Of a stretch of 45,904 nucleotides of DNA, positions 34,607 to 44,167 are shown in pieces. The stretch is taken from contig VFZE01000047.1 of the NCBI GenBank assembly GCA_016871315.1, forward strand, positions 1 through 45,904, in the 5' to 3' direction. Every line of letters begins with the position of its first letter. Position 1 is the stretch's first letter. The notes under the pieces were generated by a model. It saw nothing but the letters and a program-made list of their open reading frames with translations, was not told where the DNA came from and ran no database searches. This stretch comes from Acidimicrobiia bacterium. GTDB taxonomy: Bacteria; Acidobacteriota; Terriglobia; Bryobacterales; Bryobacteraceae. The translations under genes and the position numbers were made by a program.

Positions 34607-35968
34607 TTACAGCTTCTTGCCCTCCTCCTCGAACATGCGCGCGAGGAAGTGGGTGTCGATTTTGGCGGAAATGAAATCGGGGTGAGCGAGGATGCGCTGG
34701 TGGAGCGGAATGGTGGTGTAGATGCCCTCCACGACGAACATCTCCAGCGCCCGCTGCATGCGCGTGATCGCCTCCAGCCGGTTGGCGCCGTGGGAGATCA
34801 GTTTTGCCGCAAGCGAGTCGTAGTAAGGCGGAATCACGCCATCGGTGTAGCAGGCCGTGTCGACGCGGATGCCGATGCCGCCGGGCAGATTCAGCGCGGT
34901 GATGCGGCCCGGCGACGGGGTGAACTTCTCCGGGTGTTCGGCGTTGATGCGGCATTCAATGGAGTGGCCGCGCGGTACCAAATCGCGCTTGGGCAGAATG
35001 TCGGACAGTTTCTCACCGGAGGCGACCAGGATCTGACTCTTCACCAGGTCGATGCCGGTGACCATCTCCGTCACCGGATGCTCCACCTGGATGCGGGCGT
35101 TCACTTCGATGAAGTAGAGGTTGCCCTTTTCATCCATCAGAAACTCGACCGTGCCGGCGTTGGAATAACCGACCTCCTTCATCGCCGTGGCAAGCCGTTC
35201 GCACATTTCTCGGCGCAGCTCGGGGGTGACGACGGGTGAGGGAGCCTCTTCGATCAGCTTCTGGTGCCTGCGCTGAATGGAGCATTCGCGCTCGCCCAGC
35301 ACTTCCACATCGCCGTGCTCGTCTCCGAGCACCTGAAACTCGATGTGGCGCGGCGCCTTGATGAATTTCTCGATATAGACGTCGCCGCAGGAAAAAGCGA
35401 TCTGCGCCTCCTGCTGCGCCTGGGCCAGCAGGTTGGGCAGCTCATCGGGGTGCTCGACGATCCTCATGCCGCGCCCGCCGCCGCCCGCCGATGCCTTGAT
35501 CAGCACCGGGTAGCCGATCTTTTCGGCCACCGTGTGCGCCTGCTCGACGGTACCGACGATGCCGTCCGACCCGGGCAGGATGGGGATGCCGGCCTGCTTC
35601 ATCGCCGCCCTGGCCTGCTGCTTGAGTCCCATCAGCCGCGTCACCTCCGGCTTCGGGCCGATGAAGCGGATGCCGGAGGTTTCGCAGACTTCGGCGAAGT
35701 TGGCGTTCTCGCTGAGGAAGCCGTATCCGGGATGGATGGCGTCGACGTTGGTGATTTCGGCGGCGCTGATCACGGAAGGAATGTCGAGGTAGCTGCGCGC
35801 GCTCTTGGCCGGGCCGATGCAGACGGCTTCGTCGGCAAAGCGCACGTGGAGGCTGTTGCGGTCGGCTTCGGAATAGACGGCCACGGTCTTGATGCCGAGG
35901 TCCTTGCAGGCGCAAATCACGCGCAGGGCGATTTCGCCGCGGTTCGCGATAAGGATCTTTTCAAACAT
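34607..35968 (-). CDS. accC: Acetyl-CoA carboxylase, biotin carboxylase subunit
   Basis: AccC carboxylates biotin on AccB using ATP and bicarbonate, the first step of fatty-acid synthesis. The 453-residue protein is full length: [28 protein letters not shown], the ATP-grasp glycine loop [14 protein letters not shown] and [25 protein letters not shown]. It lies 12 bases after accB in the usual accB-accC order. The carboxyltransferase genes accA and accD are not in the window. It is the last gene of the long minus-strand cluster that starts at ilvB. Confidence 0.96.
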   Translation of the reverse strand: MFEKILIANRGEIALRVICACKDLGIKTVAVYSEADRNSLHVRFADEAVCIGPAKSARSYLDIPSVISAAEITNVDAIHPGYGFLSENANFAEVCETSGIRFIGPKPEVTRLMGLKQQARAAMKQAGIPILPGSDGIVGTVEQAHTVAEKIGYPVLIKASAGGGGRGMRIVEHPDELPNLLAQAQQEAQIAFSCGDVYIEKFIKAPRHIEFQVLGDEHGDVEVLGERECSIQRRHQKLIEEAPSPVVTPELRREMCERLATAMKEVGYSNAGTVEFLMDEKGNLYFIEVNARIQVEHPVTEMVTGIDLVKSQILVASGEKLSDILPKRDLVPRGHSIECRINAEHPEKFTPSPGRITALNLPGGIGIRVDTACYTDGVIPPYYDSLAAKLISHGANRLEAITRMQRALEMFVVEGIYTTIPLHQRILAHPDFISAKIDTHFLARMFEEEGKKL

Positions 35969-35980
35969 GGGTGCTCAGGT

Positions 35981-36442
35981 TCAGGCGGGCCGGATGGAGA
36001 AGATGGCTTCGCCGTATTCGACAGGCTTGCCGGACTCCACCAGCATCGCGACGATGGTGCCGGCGATCTCGGACTCGATTTCGTTCATCAGCTTCATCGA
36101 TTCGATGATGCACAGCACTTGGCCGGCCTTTACCGAATCGCCCACTTTGACAAACGCCGGAGCGCCGGGGCTGGGTGAGGAATAAAAAGTTCCGACGATG
36201 GGAGATTTCACAAGGTAGAGCGAAGGGTCGGCGGTGACGGCCGTCTGCGTGGCTTCCGGCATCGGCGGCGGAGCCAGCTGGGGCGCCACTGCGTAGGACG
36301 GAACGGAAGGAATGACATACTCCTGATTGGAGGCCGCGGCGCGGCGGATGCGGACGCGGTTGCCTCCACGTTCTACTTCAATCTCGGCCACACCGCTCTC
36401 GTTGGCGAGTTCTATAATCTGCTTGATCTCTTCAATGGTCAT
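35981..36442 (-). CDS. accB: Biotin carboxyl carrier protein of acetyl-CoA carboxylase
   Basis: A 153-residue BCCP. An N-terminal helix (MTIEEIKQIIELANESGVAEIEVERGG) and a Pro/Ala-rich linker precede the biotinyl domain (about 78-152). The biotin-accepting lysine is Lys117 in IESMKLMNEI, a normal ESMK variant of the EAMK motif. SPIVGTFYSSPSPG is the conserved thumb region. It follows the M24 peptidase gene by 33 bases and precedes accC by 12. Confidence 0.95.
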   Translation of the reverse strand: MTIEEIKQIIELANESGVAEIEVERGGNRVRIRRAAASNQEYVIPSVPSYAVAPQLAPPPMPEATQTAVTADPSLYLVKSPIVGTFYSSPSPGAPAFVKVGDSVKAGQVLCIIESMKLMNEIESEIAGTIVAMLVESGKPVEYGEAIFSIRPA

Positions 36443-36475
36443 GTTGTCAACGCTTGTCCGCAGCCCGGGTCAAGG

Positions 36476-37561
36476 CTAGCGGACAAGGATCTCCTTGGCA
36501 GTTGGGGTGAGGACTTCACAGCCGTCCTTGGTGACCAGGACGGTGTCCTCAATGCGGATGCCGCCTTTGCCCTCCAGGTAAACGCCGGGCTCGATGGTAA
36601 TCACCATGCCCTCCGCGAGCAGGGCCGGCTGTTTGCGGGCCACGCGGGGAGGTTCGTGGATTTCCAGACCAAGACCGTGTCCGGTGGAATGGACGAAGAA
36701 TGTATCAACCTTATGAGATTCTAAGACAGTGCGGGCGGCTTTGTCGATTTCCCCACACGCGGCTCCGGGGCGCACGGCGGCCACGGCGGCCAGTTGGGCC
36801 TCCAGAACGGCGCGATGCAGGCGCTGCCAGCGCGCCGGAACCGGCCCCAACGAGGCGATGCGCGTCATGTCGGAGCAGTAGCCTGCGTAACGCGCGCCCA
36901 TGTCGATGAGGCAGAGCTGGCCCGGCTTGATGGGCGCATTGGTGGGCCGGGCGTGGGGCAGGGCGGAGCGGGGGCCGGAGGCGACGATAGTTTCAAAGGC
37001 CGGACCGTCGGCGCCGAAGGTAAGCATGGAATGGTCCAGCTCTGCGGCCAGGCGGCGCTCACTCCAGCCCGATTTGAGCCGGGCGAGCGCGCGGTCCAGG
37101 GCCTTGGAGTTCAGCTGGACAGCGCCGCGGATGGCTTCGATTTCCCGGCGCGACTTGATCAGCCTCAACTGTTCGACGAGGCCACCGCCGGGTTTGACGC
37201 GGGTGGATTTGGGCAACTCGTCGACGAGCCAATGGAAGCTTTCGACGGTGAGATGGCCGGGTTCGTAGCCGAGGTTGCGGATCCGCTGGCGGGTCAGAAT
37301 GGGGTGGACCTTCTTGAGCAGCGGGCCGTTGACGATCGTGGTTTTGCAGTCGGATTCCTGGGAGGCCTGGATGGTGTAGCGCGGATCGGTGAGCAGCCAG
37401 GAGTGACCGGAGGTGACCAGCAGCAAGGCGTTGGAGCCGGTGAAGCCGGAGAGGTAGCGGATATTGGCCGGGGAGGAGACGAGCAGGGCGTCCAGGCGCG
37501 CGGCGTCGAGAGAGACGAGCAGCTTGGCGCGGCGGGCTTTCAGCTCCGGCGAGGGCTTCAT
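36476..37561 (-). CDS. M24 family Xaa-Pro aminopeptidase
   Basis: A 361-residue dimetal peptidase that cleaves residues preceding proline. An N-terminal creatinase-like domain (about 5-135; NIRYLSGFTGSNALLLV) precedes the pita-bread domain with all five metal ligands: Asp220 (LIDMGARY), Asp231 (CSDMTR), His295 (GHGLGLEIHE), Glu324 (IEPGVYL) and Glu338 (RIEDT). Cytosolic; no signal peptide. Its ATG overlaps the stop of the quinone-oxidoreductase gene by four bases. PepP/PepQ distinction cannot be made by eye. Its place just before accB is common in many bacteria. Confidence 0.9.
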   Translation of the reverse strand: MKPSPELKARRAKLLVSLDAARLDALLVSSPANIRYLSGFTGSNALLLVTSGHSWLLTDPRYTIQASQESDCKTTIVNGPLLKKVHPILTRQRIRNLGYEPGHLTVESFHWLVDELPKSTRVKPGGGLVEQLRLIKSRREIEAIRGAVQLNSKALDRALARLKSGWSERRLAAELDHSMLTFGADGPAFETIVASGPRSALPHARPTNAPIKPGQLCLIDMGARYAGYCSDMTRIASLGPVPARWQRLHRAVLEAQLAAVAAVRPGAACGEIDKAARTVLESHKVDTFFVHSTGHGLGLEIHEPPRVARKQPALLAEGMVITIEPGVYLEGKGGIRIEDTVLVTKDGCEVLTPTAKEILVR

Positions 37562-38532
37562 GCCGAGGGGATGAGCAGCAGCTTGCCGGTGGTCTTGCGG
37601 CCGGCGAGATCGATGTGAGCCTGGGCGGCCTCCGACATCGGGTAGCTGTTTTCAATGTGCAGCTTGAGCTTGCCGGCGGCGATCCAGCCGAGCACGTCGC
37701 CGGAGCGTTGCAATAGCTCCTCGCGCGTGGCGCAGTAGCTGGCAAGCGTCGGACGGGTGAGGAACAGCGAGCCCTTGGTGCTGAGCAGCAGCGGCTGGAT
37801 GGGCGGAACCGCACCGCTGGCGTTGCCGTAGGTGACCATCATGCCGCGCGGGCGCAGCGAGTTGATGCTCTTCTCGAAGGTGGCCGCGCCGACCGAATCG
37901 TAGACGACACCGACACCCTTGCCGCCGGTGAGCTGTTTCGTTTCGGCCTCAAAGTCTTGTTCGGTGTAAAGAATGATGTGATCGGCACCGGCGGCGCGGG
38001 CTTTATCGGCTTTAGCCTGGGTGGAGGTGGTGCCGATGACGGTGGCGCCAAGCATCTTCGCCATCTGCGTGAGCAGGAGGCCGACACCGCCGGCGGCGGC
38101 GTGGACCAGACAGGTGTCGCCCTTCTTGAGCGGAAAGGTGGAGTGGGTCAGGTAGTGCGCGGTCGTGCCTTGGAGCATGGCGGCGGCGGCCTGGTTGAGG
38201 TCGAGCGAACCGGGCACCTTGACCAACTGCCAGGAGGGCACGACGGAGTACTCGGCGTAGGAGCCGCGATTCATCGAATAGGCGACGCGGTCGCCGGGCT
38301 TAACCTCGGTGACGCCGGGCCCAACCGATTCGACGACACCGGCGGCTTCCATGCCGAGCGAGATGGGCGGGTCGGCTTTGTAGAGTCCGGTGCGGAAGTA
38401 GATGTCGATGAAGTTGACGCCGGAGGCGGCGATCTTGACCAGCGCCTGGCCTTCGCCGGGCGTGGGCACGGCGACATCCTCGAGACGCATTTGCCCGGGA
38501 CCTCCGCATTCATGAACAAGGATGGCTTTCAT
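37558..38532 (-). CDS. Zinc-independent quinone oxidoreductase, QOR type
   Basis: A 324-residue medium-chain dehydrogenase/reductase of the NADPH:quinone reductase group. Start taken at ATG 38532 (MKAILVHECGGPGQM), giving the normal N-terminus. Motifs: GVNFIDIYFRTGLY, the substrate-domain loop, and the NADPH site LVHAAAGGVGLLLTQMAKMLGA. No structural-zinc cysteines are seen, as expected for QOR. It overlaps its neighbours at both ends by four bases (38529-38532 and 37558-37561), so it is firmly inside the operon, though its link to amino-acid or fatty-acid synthesis is unclear. Confidence 0.88.
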   Translation of the reverse strand: MKAILVHECGGPGQMRLEDVAVPTPGEGQALVKIAASGVNFIDIYFRTGLYKADPPISLGMEAAGVVESVGPGVTEVKPGDRVAYSMNRGSYAEYSVVPSWQLVKVPGSLDLNQAAAAMLQGTTAHYLTHSTFPLKKGDTCLVHAAAGGVGLLLTQMAKMLGATVIGTTSTQAKADKARAAGADHIILYTEQDFEAETKQLTGGKGVGVVYDSVGAATFEKSINSLRPRGMMVTYGNASGAVPPIQPLLLSTKGSLFLTRPTLASYCATREELLQRSGDVLGWIAAGKLKLHIENSYPMSEAAQAHIDLAGRKTTGKLLLIPSA

Positions 38533-39077
38533 GACGTGACCTTTCTCCGCAGATGAACCGCAGCAGCATAGAGTAACAGATAAAGCAATGTGAACGGAAA
38601 CAACGCCAGCCGCGCGATGGTGCGCACGGCGCCGGCGCCGGACAGTCCGGCGCGGAACAGAATGAAGTGGCGGATGGTGGACCAGTTGGAACGGTCCAGC
38701 CAAAAGTAGTCGCCGTTCTCATTCAGGACGTAAACCTTGGCCGGTGTGCGTGCGGCGAGCACCCATTTCCACTTGGTCATGATCGGCTCACCGGAGCAGA
38801 TCATGCCCATGACGGTATGACGCCGCCCGGCGAGCAGCTGATAGAGCCGCTTGCGGCCCTGGCGGCCTTGATAATCGGTGACGCGAAAGACCTGGCCGCG
38901 CGATTCCAGGAAACCCTTGGGCAGGCCGGCGTAGCAGGTGACGAGATCGACCTGGATATCGGGGCCGTGAATCTCGTAGATATCCGGGAACAGCTCATCG
39001 AACAGGTAGCGCGAGCCGCTTTCGACAAGCAGGACACGATCGAACGGCGGAATGTGGCGGCGGAAAAAGTAGCGCAA
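38529..39077 (-). CDS. Conserved protein of unknown function with C-terminal membrane segment
   Basis: A 182-residue protein that I do not recognise firmly. The first half looks like a Rossmann-type half (FDRVLLVESGSRYLFDELF, then IQVDLVTCYAGLPKG), reminiscent of glycosyltransferase or LPS-heptosyltransferase N-terminal domains. The middle has IMTKWKWVLAARTPAKVYVLNENGDYF, and the C-terminus has one hydrophobic segment (about 155-175, LALFPFTLLYLLLYAAAV) followed by basic residues. The start is TTG 39077 with an AAGAG about five bases upstream; the first in-frame ATG would lose the first half. It lies 11 bases after cimA and overlaps the quinone-oxidoreductase gene by ATGA. Confidence 0.72.
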   Translation of the reverse strand: MRYFFRRHIPPFDRVLLVESGSRYLFDELFPDIYEIHGPDIQVDLVTCYAGLPKGFLESRGQVFRVTDYQGRQGRKRLYQLLAGRRHTVMGMICSGEPIMTKWKWVLAARTPAKVYVLNENGDYFWLDRSNWSTIRHFILFRAGLSGAGAVRTIARLALFPFTLLYLLLYAAAVHLRRKVTS

Positions 39078-39088
39078 ACGCTCTTATT

Positions 39089-40696
39089 TTAGACGCCCCA
39101 GCAGTAGTCTTCCAAAGCCTTGTCGAGGGTCTCGTCTTTTTCGGTGAGGCGCATCAGTTCCAGACGGATAGCGTCGAGCAGGGCGAGCCAACTGGCTTCG
39201 ATGACGTTGTCGGAGACGCCGACGGTCGCCCAGCTGCGGCGGTTGTCGGACCATTCGACCAATACGCGGACCTTGGCGGCGGTGCCCTTTTTCGGCTCGA
39301 GGACGCGGACCTTGTAGTCGGTGAGGCGGACGATAGAGATTTCCGGGTATAGAGCGCTAAGGCATTGGCGGAGGCAGAGGTCGAGGGCGTTCACGGGACC
39401 GTGTCCGGAAGCGGTGGCGGTGTGGACGCCGTCCTGCGCCTTGAGGTTGACGGTGGCGGTGTTGAGGGAGCGGTTGCCGGTCATCTTCGTGGTCACTTCG
39501 AAGCTGATCACGTCGAAGAAACTGGCGCCGGGGTGGAGGGCTTCGCGGACGAGCAGCTCGAAGGTGCCTTCGGCGGCTTCCAGTTCATATCCGAGGTATT
39601 CGATGTGCTTGATGCGCTCGAGCAGCTCGCGGCGGGCGGCTTCGGTGAGGCGGTCATCGAGGCCATGCTGCTTGAGCTTGTAAAGGATGTTGCCGCGGCC
39701 GGAGAGGTCGCTCAGCAGAACGCGCTGGCGGTTGCCGACCTTTTCCGGGGCGATGTGCTCATAAGTGGCCGAATCCTTGAGCACGGCGCTGACGTGAACG
39801 CCGCCCTTGTGCGCGAAGGCGGAGTGTCCGACATAAGGCTGATCATTGCGCATGGGCAGATTGGCGAGCTCGGCGATGAAGCGGGCGACCTGGGTGAGGG
39901 CGGTGAGCCGGTCCGGGCCGATTGTGGTGTGGCCGAGCTTGAGTTCGAGGTTGGCGATGATGGAGGCGAGGTTGGCGTTGCCGCAGCGCTCGCCGTAGCC
40001 GTTCATGCAGCCCTGGACGTGGGTGGCTCCGGCTTCGATGGCGGCGAGGGAGTTGGCGACGGCGACATCGGAGTCGTTGTGGGTATGGATGCCGAGGATG
40101 CCGTCCAAGCGGGCGCGGACATCGGCGAAGATCTCTGTGAGGCGGGAGGTGATGGTTCCGCCGTTGGTGTCGCAGAGGCAGAGGACGTCGGCGCCGGCGT
40201 TCTTGGCGGCTTCGAGCGTGCGGAGGGCGAAGTCGGGGTTGGCGGTGTAGCCGTCGAAGAAATGCTCGGCGTCGTAGATGACCTCGCGGCCGTGGTCCTT
40301 GAGGAACTTCACGGTGTCGGCGATCAACTTCAGGTTTTCTTCTTCGGTGACGCCGAGGGCGCGGTGGACGTGGAGATCCCAACTCTTGCCGAAGATGGAG
40401 ACGGCGGGTGTGCCGGCCTCCACCAACGACAGAGTGTTTGGGTCGCGCTCGACCGGGTTACGGGCAAAGCGCGTAGAACCGAAGGCGGTGAGCCTTGCAT
40501 GGTTCAACTGAATGGAGCGCGCGCGCGCAAAGAACTCTTTATCCTTCGGGTTGGAGCCGGGCCAGCCGCCTTCAATATAGTCAATGCCGAGCTCATCGAG
40601 CTTCTGCATGATGGTGAGCTTGTCGTCGACGGAGAACGAAACAGCTTCGCCTTGCGTGCCGTCGCGGAGCGTGGTGTCGAAGGTAAAGATGCGCAT
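39089..40696 (-). CDS. cimA: (R)-citramalate synthase
   Basis: CimA condenses pyruvate and acetyl-CoA to citramalate, giving a threonine-independent route to 2-ketobutyrate and isoleucine. The 535-residue enzyme has the DRE-TIM barrel opening FDTTLRDGTQGE, the HTHNDSDVAVANS metal site and GCMNGYGERCGNANL. A C-terminal regulatory LeuA-type domain (about 400-520) follows and probably senses isoleucine. The length and GDxQ-to-GTQGE opening fit the CimA group more than 2-isopropylmalate synthase. It starts 15 bases after the stop of ilvC, consistent with isoleucine synthesis from pyruvate. Confidence 0.9.
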   Translation of the reverse strand: MRIFTFDTTLRDGTQGEAVSFSVDDKLTIMQKLDELGIDYIEGGWPGSNPKDKEFFARARSIQLNHARLTAFGSTRFARNPVERDPNTLSLVEAGTPAVSIFGKSWDLHVHRALGVTEEENLKLIADTVKFLKDHGREVIYDAEHFFDGYTANPDFALRTLEAAKNAGADVLCLCDTNGGTITSRLTEIFADVRARLDGILGIHTHNDSDVAVANSLAAIEAGATHVQGCMNGYGERCGNANLASIIANLELKLGHTTIGPDRLTALTQVARFIAELANLPMRNDQPYVGHSAFAHKGGVHVSAVLKDSATYEHIAPEKVGNRQRVLLSDLSGRGNILYKLKQHGLDDRLTEAARRELLERIKHIEYLGYELEAAEGTFELLVREALHPGASFFDVISFEVTTKMTGNRSLNTATVNLKAQDGVHTATASGHGPVNALDLCLRQCLSALYPEISIVRLTDYKVRVLEPKKGTAAKVRVLVEWSDNRRSWATVGVSDNVIEASWLALLDAIRLELMRLTEKDETLDKALEDYCWGV

Positions 40697-40711
40697 CGCG
40701 GATATAAGGGG

Positions 40712-41752
40712 CTAGGAGCCGGCCGCTACGGGCTGGTCCTGGGAACCCCTACCCTCCTTTTTCTTTTTGAGGAACGTCATCATCTCTCGGAGTTCGCGGC
40801 CGACGACTTCGATCTTGTGCTGGCGGGCGGCTTCGCGCATGGACATGAACTTGCCGCGGCCGGAGCGGTTTTCCTCCATCCATTCCTTGGCGAACTGGCC
40901 GGACTGGATTTCGGCGAGGATCTTTTTCATCTCCTGGCGGGTCTGATCGTTGATGATGCGGGGGCCGCGGGTGTAGTCGCCGTATTCGGCGGTGTCGGAG
41001 ACGGAGTAGCGCATGTAGCCGAGGCCGCCTTCATAGATGAGGTCGACGATGAGCTTGAGCTCGTGGAGGCATTCGAAGTAGGCGATCTCGGGGGCGTAGC
41101 CCGCCTCGACGAGCGTGTCGAAGCCTGCGCGGATGAGCTCGGCGGCGCCGCCGCAGAGAACGGACTGTTCGCCGAACAGGTCGCTTTCGGTCTCTTCGCG
41201 GAAGGTGGTGGAGATGACGCCGGCCTTGAGGCAGCCGAGGCCGAGCGCGTAGGCGAGTGCGTTTTGGAGAGCCTGGCCGGAGGCATCCTGATGGATGGCG
41301 ACGAGGCCTGGAACGCCAACGCCTTCGGTGAACAGCTCGCGGACGCGGTGGCCGGGGGCCTTGGGGGCGATCATGGAGATGTCGACACCGGCGGGGGGGG
41401 TGATGAAGCCGAAGTGGATGTTGAAGCCGTGGGCGAACATGAGGGTTTTGCCGGGCTTCATGGCCGGGGCGATCTCTTTGTTGTAGAGGCCGGCCTGGAT
41501 GTGATCGGAGACGAGGATCATGATCATGTCGGCGGCCTTGGCGGCTTCGGCGACGGTCATGACGCGGAGTCCGGCATCCTTGGCCTTGTCCCAGCTCTTG
41601 CTGCCTTCATAGAGGCCGACGACGACGTTGCAGCCGGAATCGCGCAGGTTGAGCGCGTGGGCATGGCCCTGGCTGCCATAGCCGACGATGGCGATGGTCT
41701 TTCCGCTGAGCAGGCTCAGGCTTCCGTCTTTTTCATAGTAGCGATCAGGCAT
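40712..41752 (-). CDS. ilvC: Ketol-acid reductoisomerase
   Basis: IlvC isomerises and reduces acetolactate or acetohydroxybutyrate with NADPH. The 346-residue, class I enzyme has the cofactor loop [20 protein letters not shown] near residue 20 and the metal-binding region with [13 protein letters not shown], then [15 protein letters not shown]. The C-terminal tail is slightly extended with a Lys-rich stretch ([12 protein letters not shown]). Its start overlaps the ilvN end by eight bases, so translation is coupled. Confidence 0.96.
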   Translation of the reverse strand: MPDRYYEKDGSLSLLSGKTIAIVGYGSQGHAHALNLRDSGCNVVVGLYEGSKSWDKAKDAGLRVMTVAEAAKAADMIMILVSDHIQAGLYNKEIAPAMKPGKTLMFAHGFNIHFGFITPPAGVDISMIAPKAPGHRVRELFTEGVGVPGLVAIHQDASGQALQNALAYALGLGCLKAGVISTTFREETESDLFGEQSVLCGGAAELIRAGFDTLVEAGYAPEIAYFECLHELKLIVDLIYEGGLGYMRYSVSDTAEYGDYTRGPRIINDQTRQEMKKILAEIQSGQFAKEWMEENRSGRGKFMSMREAARQHKIEVVGRELREMMTFLKKKKEGRGSQDQPVAAGS

Positions 41753-42305
41753 TGAGGACTCCGTTATCGATAGTGGTTTGTGGATTGGTAGCGTTCTTGG
41801 TGGGCACGGGCGAGGAGAGCCGCAGGCGGCGCGCCTCCATCATGACGGCGACGGTGCCGGAGCGGGTGACTTCGATCTCGCCGTAGCTGCGCATGACGTC
41901 GATGAATTCGTCGAGCTTTTCCGAGTCGCCCGTTGCTTCCAGTGCGAAGCCTTCGAGCGAGGAGTCGATGACGCGGGCGCCGAAGATTTCGGCCTCCTTG
42001 AGCACGGCGGGGCGCGACTCCATGGGAGCGCGGACGCGCATGAGGATGAGTTCGCGGGCGACGCTGGGAGAATCGGTGAGGTCGGCCACTTGGAGGACAT
42101 TGATGAGCCGGTTCATCTGTTTGATGACCTGCTTGCGCAGATGGGGCTCAACGTCAACGACGATGGTCATGCGCGAGAGTTCGGGATCGGTGGTGCGTGC
42201 GACGGTGAGGCTTTCAATGTTGTAAGCGCGCGCGCTGAGCAGCCCGGTGATGCGCATAAGAGCGCCGGGCTTGTTTTCGACGAGCAGGGAGATGACTTGA
42301 AGCAT
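41745..42305 (-). CDS. ilvN: Acetolactate synthase small subunit
   Basis: The regulatory subunit confers valine feedback inhibition on IlvB. The 186-residue protein starts at ATG 42305 with an ACT domain ([35 protein letters not shown]) and has a second ACT-like half ([29 protein letters not shown]) plus a C-terminal tail. It lies 10 bases after ilvB and overlaps ilvC. The gene is also named ilvH in other species. Confidence 0.95.
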   Translation of the reverse strand: MLQVISLLVENKPGALMRITGLLSARAYNIESLTVARTTDPELSRMTIVVDVEPHLRKQVIKQMNRLINVLQVADLTDSPSVARELILMRVRAPMESRPAVLKEAEIFGARVIDSSLEGFALEATGDSEKLDEFIDVMRSYGEIEVTRSGTVAVMMEARRLRLSSPVPTKNATNPQTTIDNGVLNA

Positions 42306-42315
42306 GGCTGGATTC

Positions 42316-44049
42316 CTATTTAGCGGCGGCCATTGGCTGGGTGGATTCGCCGAGCACCATTTCGTTGATGGCGCCGCCGGCGGGGACCATGGGGAAGACG
42401 TTTTCGAACGGGGTGACCTTGACATTGAGCAGGTAGGGGCCGGGCTCTTTGACAGCTTCCTGGAGAGCGGGCGTAAGGTCAGCGGGCGATTCGATCGTGC
42501 GGCCCTTGAAGCCGTAGGCTCCGGCGAGCTTTTCGGCGTCGGGGAAGCAATCGAGGGTGACGGCGTTGAGGCGGTTGTTGTAGAACAGCTCCTGCCACTG
42601 GCGGACCATGCCCAAATAGCCGTTGTTCATGACGATGATCTTGATGGGGAGTCCGTAGCTGGCGATGGTGGCGAGTTCCGGCAGCGACATCTGGAAGCCG
42701 CCGTCGCCGCTGATGGAGAAGACGAGCTTGTCGGGGTTGGCAAACTGGGCGCCGATGGCGGAGGGGAGGCCGAAGCCCATGGCTCCGAGTCCGCCGGAGT
42801 TGATCCACAGGCGTGGCGAGTTGAAGCGGATAAACTGCGCGGCCCACATCTGGTGCTGGCCGACGTCGGCGGTGACGACGGCCTTGCCGCCGGAGATGCG
42901 GTCGATTTCGCGCATCAGGTGCTGGGGCTTGATCTCGGAGGTGGAGATTTCCGGGGTGAGCGGATGCTCTTCCTTCCATTCGCGGACCTGGTTCCACCAG
43001 GCTTTTCTAGAGTCGGCGTGGATGGGGGCGTGAGCGGGGGCGAGCTCGAGGAGGATCTTGTTGAGCTTGCTGAGTACGCGCTTGACGTCGCCGACGATGG
43101 GGAGGTCGGCGGCGCGGTTCTTACCGATCTCGGCGGGGTCGATGTCGACGTGGATGACCTTGGCGTGGGGTGCGAAGGCGGCCAGGCGGCCGGTGACGCG
43201 GTCATCGAAGCGGACGCCGAGGGCGATGATGAGATCGGTGTGGGTCATGCCCATGTTGGCGGCGTAGCTGCCGTGCATGCCGGGCATGGAGATGAAGTTG
43301 GGATGTTCGCTGGAGAGCGCGCCGAGACCCATGAGGGTGCAGACGGCGGGCGCGTCGAGGGTTTCGACAAGCTGGGTGAGTTCGAGCGAGGCTTCCGAGG
43401 CAATGACGCCGCCGCCGGCGTAGATGAAAGGCCGCTTGGCCTCCCACATCATGTGCGCGGCGCGGCGGATCTGTCCGGCGTGGCCGTCGGTGTGGACCTT
43501 ATAGCCGGGCAGGTGGATCGCGTTGACGGGGGCGTAGTGGCCCTGGGCCTGGAAGACATCCTTGGGAACGTCGACGAGGACGGGGCCGGGGCGTCCGGTG
43601 GAGGCGATGTAAAAGGCTTCGTGAATGATCTGTGGCAGATCGTTCAAGGTCTTCACAAGATAGTTGTGCTTGGTGCAAGAGCGCGTGATGCCGAAGGTAT
43701 CGGCCTCCTGGAAAGCGTCGCTGCCGATGAGCTTGGTGGAAACCTGTCCCGTAAGGGCGACAATGGGGATGGAGTCCATCATGGCGTCGACCAGACCGGT
43801 GGTGAGGTTGGTGGCTCCGGGCCCGGAGGTGGCGCAGCAGACGCCGACCTTGCCGGTGGAGCGGGCGTAGCCTTCGGCGGCGAAGCAGGCGTTTTCTTCA
43901 TGGCGTACCAGGACGTGACGCAATGGATGGTCATACATGGCGTCGTAGAAGGGCAGGGTGACGCCGCCGGGGTAACCGAACATGCAGTCGACGCCTTCGC
44001 GGACCAGGCACTCGAGCAGGATCTTCGAACCGCTCATCAGGTTAGACAT
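42316..44049 (-). CDS. ilvB: Acetolactate synthase large subunit
   Basis: A thiamine-diphosphate enzyme, 577 residues, forming acetolactate (for Val/Leu) or acetohydroxybutyrate (for Ile). Motifs: FGYPGGVTLPFYDAM, HEENACFAAEGYARSTGKVG with the catalytic Glu, SGPGATNLTTGLVDAMMDSIP, and the ThDP-binding SGDGGFQMSLPELATIASYG through VMNN. GGAGGATAG lies just ahead of ATG 44049. It is the first gene of the cluster and is preceded by a leader peptide plus attenuator at 44088-44194. Confidence 0.96.
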   Translation of the reverse strand: MSNLMSGSKILLECLVREGVDCMFGYPGGVTLPFYDAMYDHPLRHVLVRHEENACFAAEGYARSTGKVGVCCATSGPGATNLTTGLVDAMMDSIPIVALTGQVSTKLIGSDAFQEADTFGITRSCTKHNYLVKTLNDLPQIIHEAFYIASTGRPGPVLVDVPKDVFQAQGHYAPVNAIHLPGYKVHTDGHAGQIRRAAHMMWEAKRPFIYAGGGVIASEASLELTQLVETLDAPAVCTLMGLGALSSEHPNFISMPGMHGSYAANMGMTHTDLIIALGVRFDDRVTGRLAAFAPHAKVIHVDIDPAEIGKNRAADLPIVGDVKRVLSKLNKILLELAPAHAPIHADSRKAWWNQVREWKEEHPLTPEISTSEIKPQHLMREIDRISGGKAVVTADVGQHQMWAAQFIRFNSPRLWINSGGLGAMGFGLPSAIGAQFANPDKLVFSISGDGGFQMSLPELATIASYGLPIKIIVMNNGYLGMVRQWQELFYNNRLNAVTLDCFPDAEKLAGAYGFKGRTIESPADLTPALQEAVKEPGPYLLNVKVTPFENVFPMVPAGGAINEMVLGESTQPMAAAK

Positions 44050-44087
44050 TCGCTATCCTCCAAGGATCGTCAAAACAGAAGCTGAAT

Positions 44088-44133
44088 ATTAGAAAGGGCC
44101 ACCGGCTGAGGTTGGTTACCCCGCCGGTGGCCC
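44088..44133 (-). terminator. Attenuator terminator in the ilvB leader
   Basis: Read on the minus strand, GGGCCACCGGC (44133-44123) pairs perfectly over 11 base pairs with GCCGGTGGCCC (44106-44096), with a 16-base loop, and is followed by TTTCTAAT. Located 39 bases ahead of the ilvB start. Its position after the Ile/Val-rich leader peptide makes it a transcription attenuator, not an end-of-operon terminator. Confidence 0.8.
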
Positions 44134-44134
44134 T

Positions 44135-44167
44135 CGGATCTTCGATCCGGGACCCGCCTTAGGCGGG
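44135..44167 (-). promoter_or_regulatory. Two leader hairpins preceding the ilvB attenuator
   Basis: Two further perfect stem-loops lie between the leader peptide and the terminator: CCCGCC-TAA-GGCGGG (44167-44153), which has the leader stop codon in its loop, and CGGATC-GAA-GATCCG (44149-44135). The leader CCCCGCC is also complementary to GGCGGGG at the inner edge of the terminator stem and loop (44125-44119). They are candidates for the pause and antitermination structures. Confidence 0.55.

Noticed and set aside
39365-41755. 796-residue plus-strand frame opposite cimA and ilvC
   Set aside because: Gly/Val/Glu-rich composition with no motifs, fully antisense to two clearly identified enzymes.
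42304-44085. 593-residue plus-strand frame opposite ilvB
   Set aside because: Antisense to ilvB, which has full ThDP-enzyme motifs; the plus frame has only repetitive Gly/Asp/Val composition.
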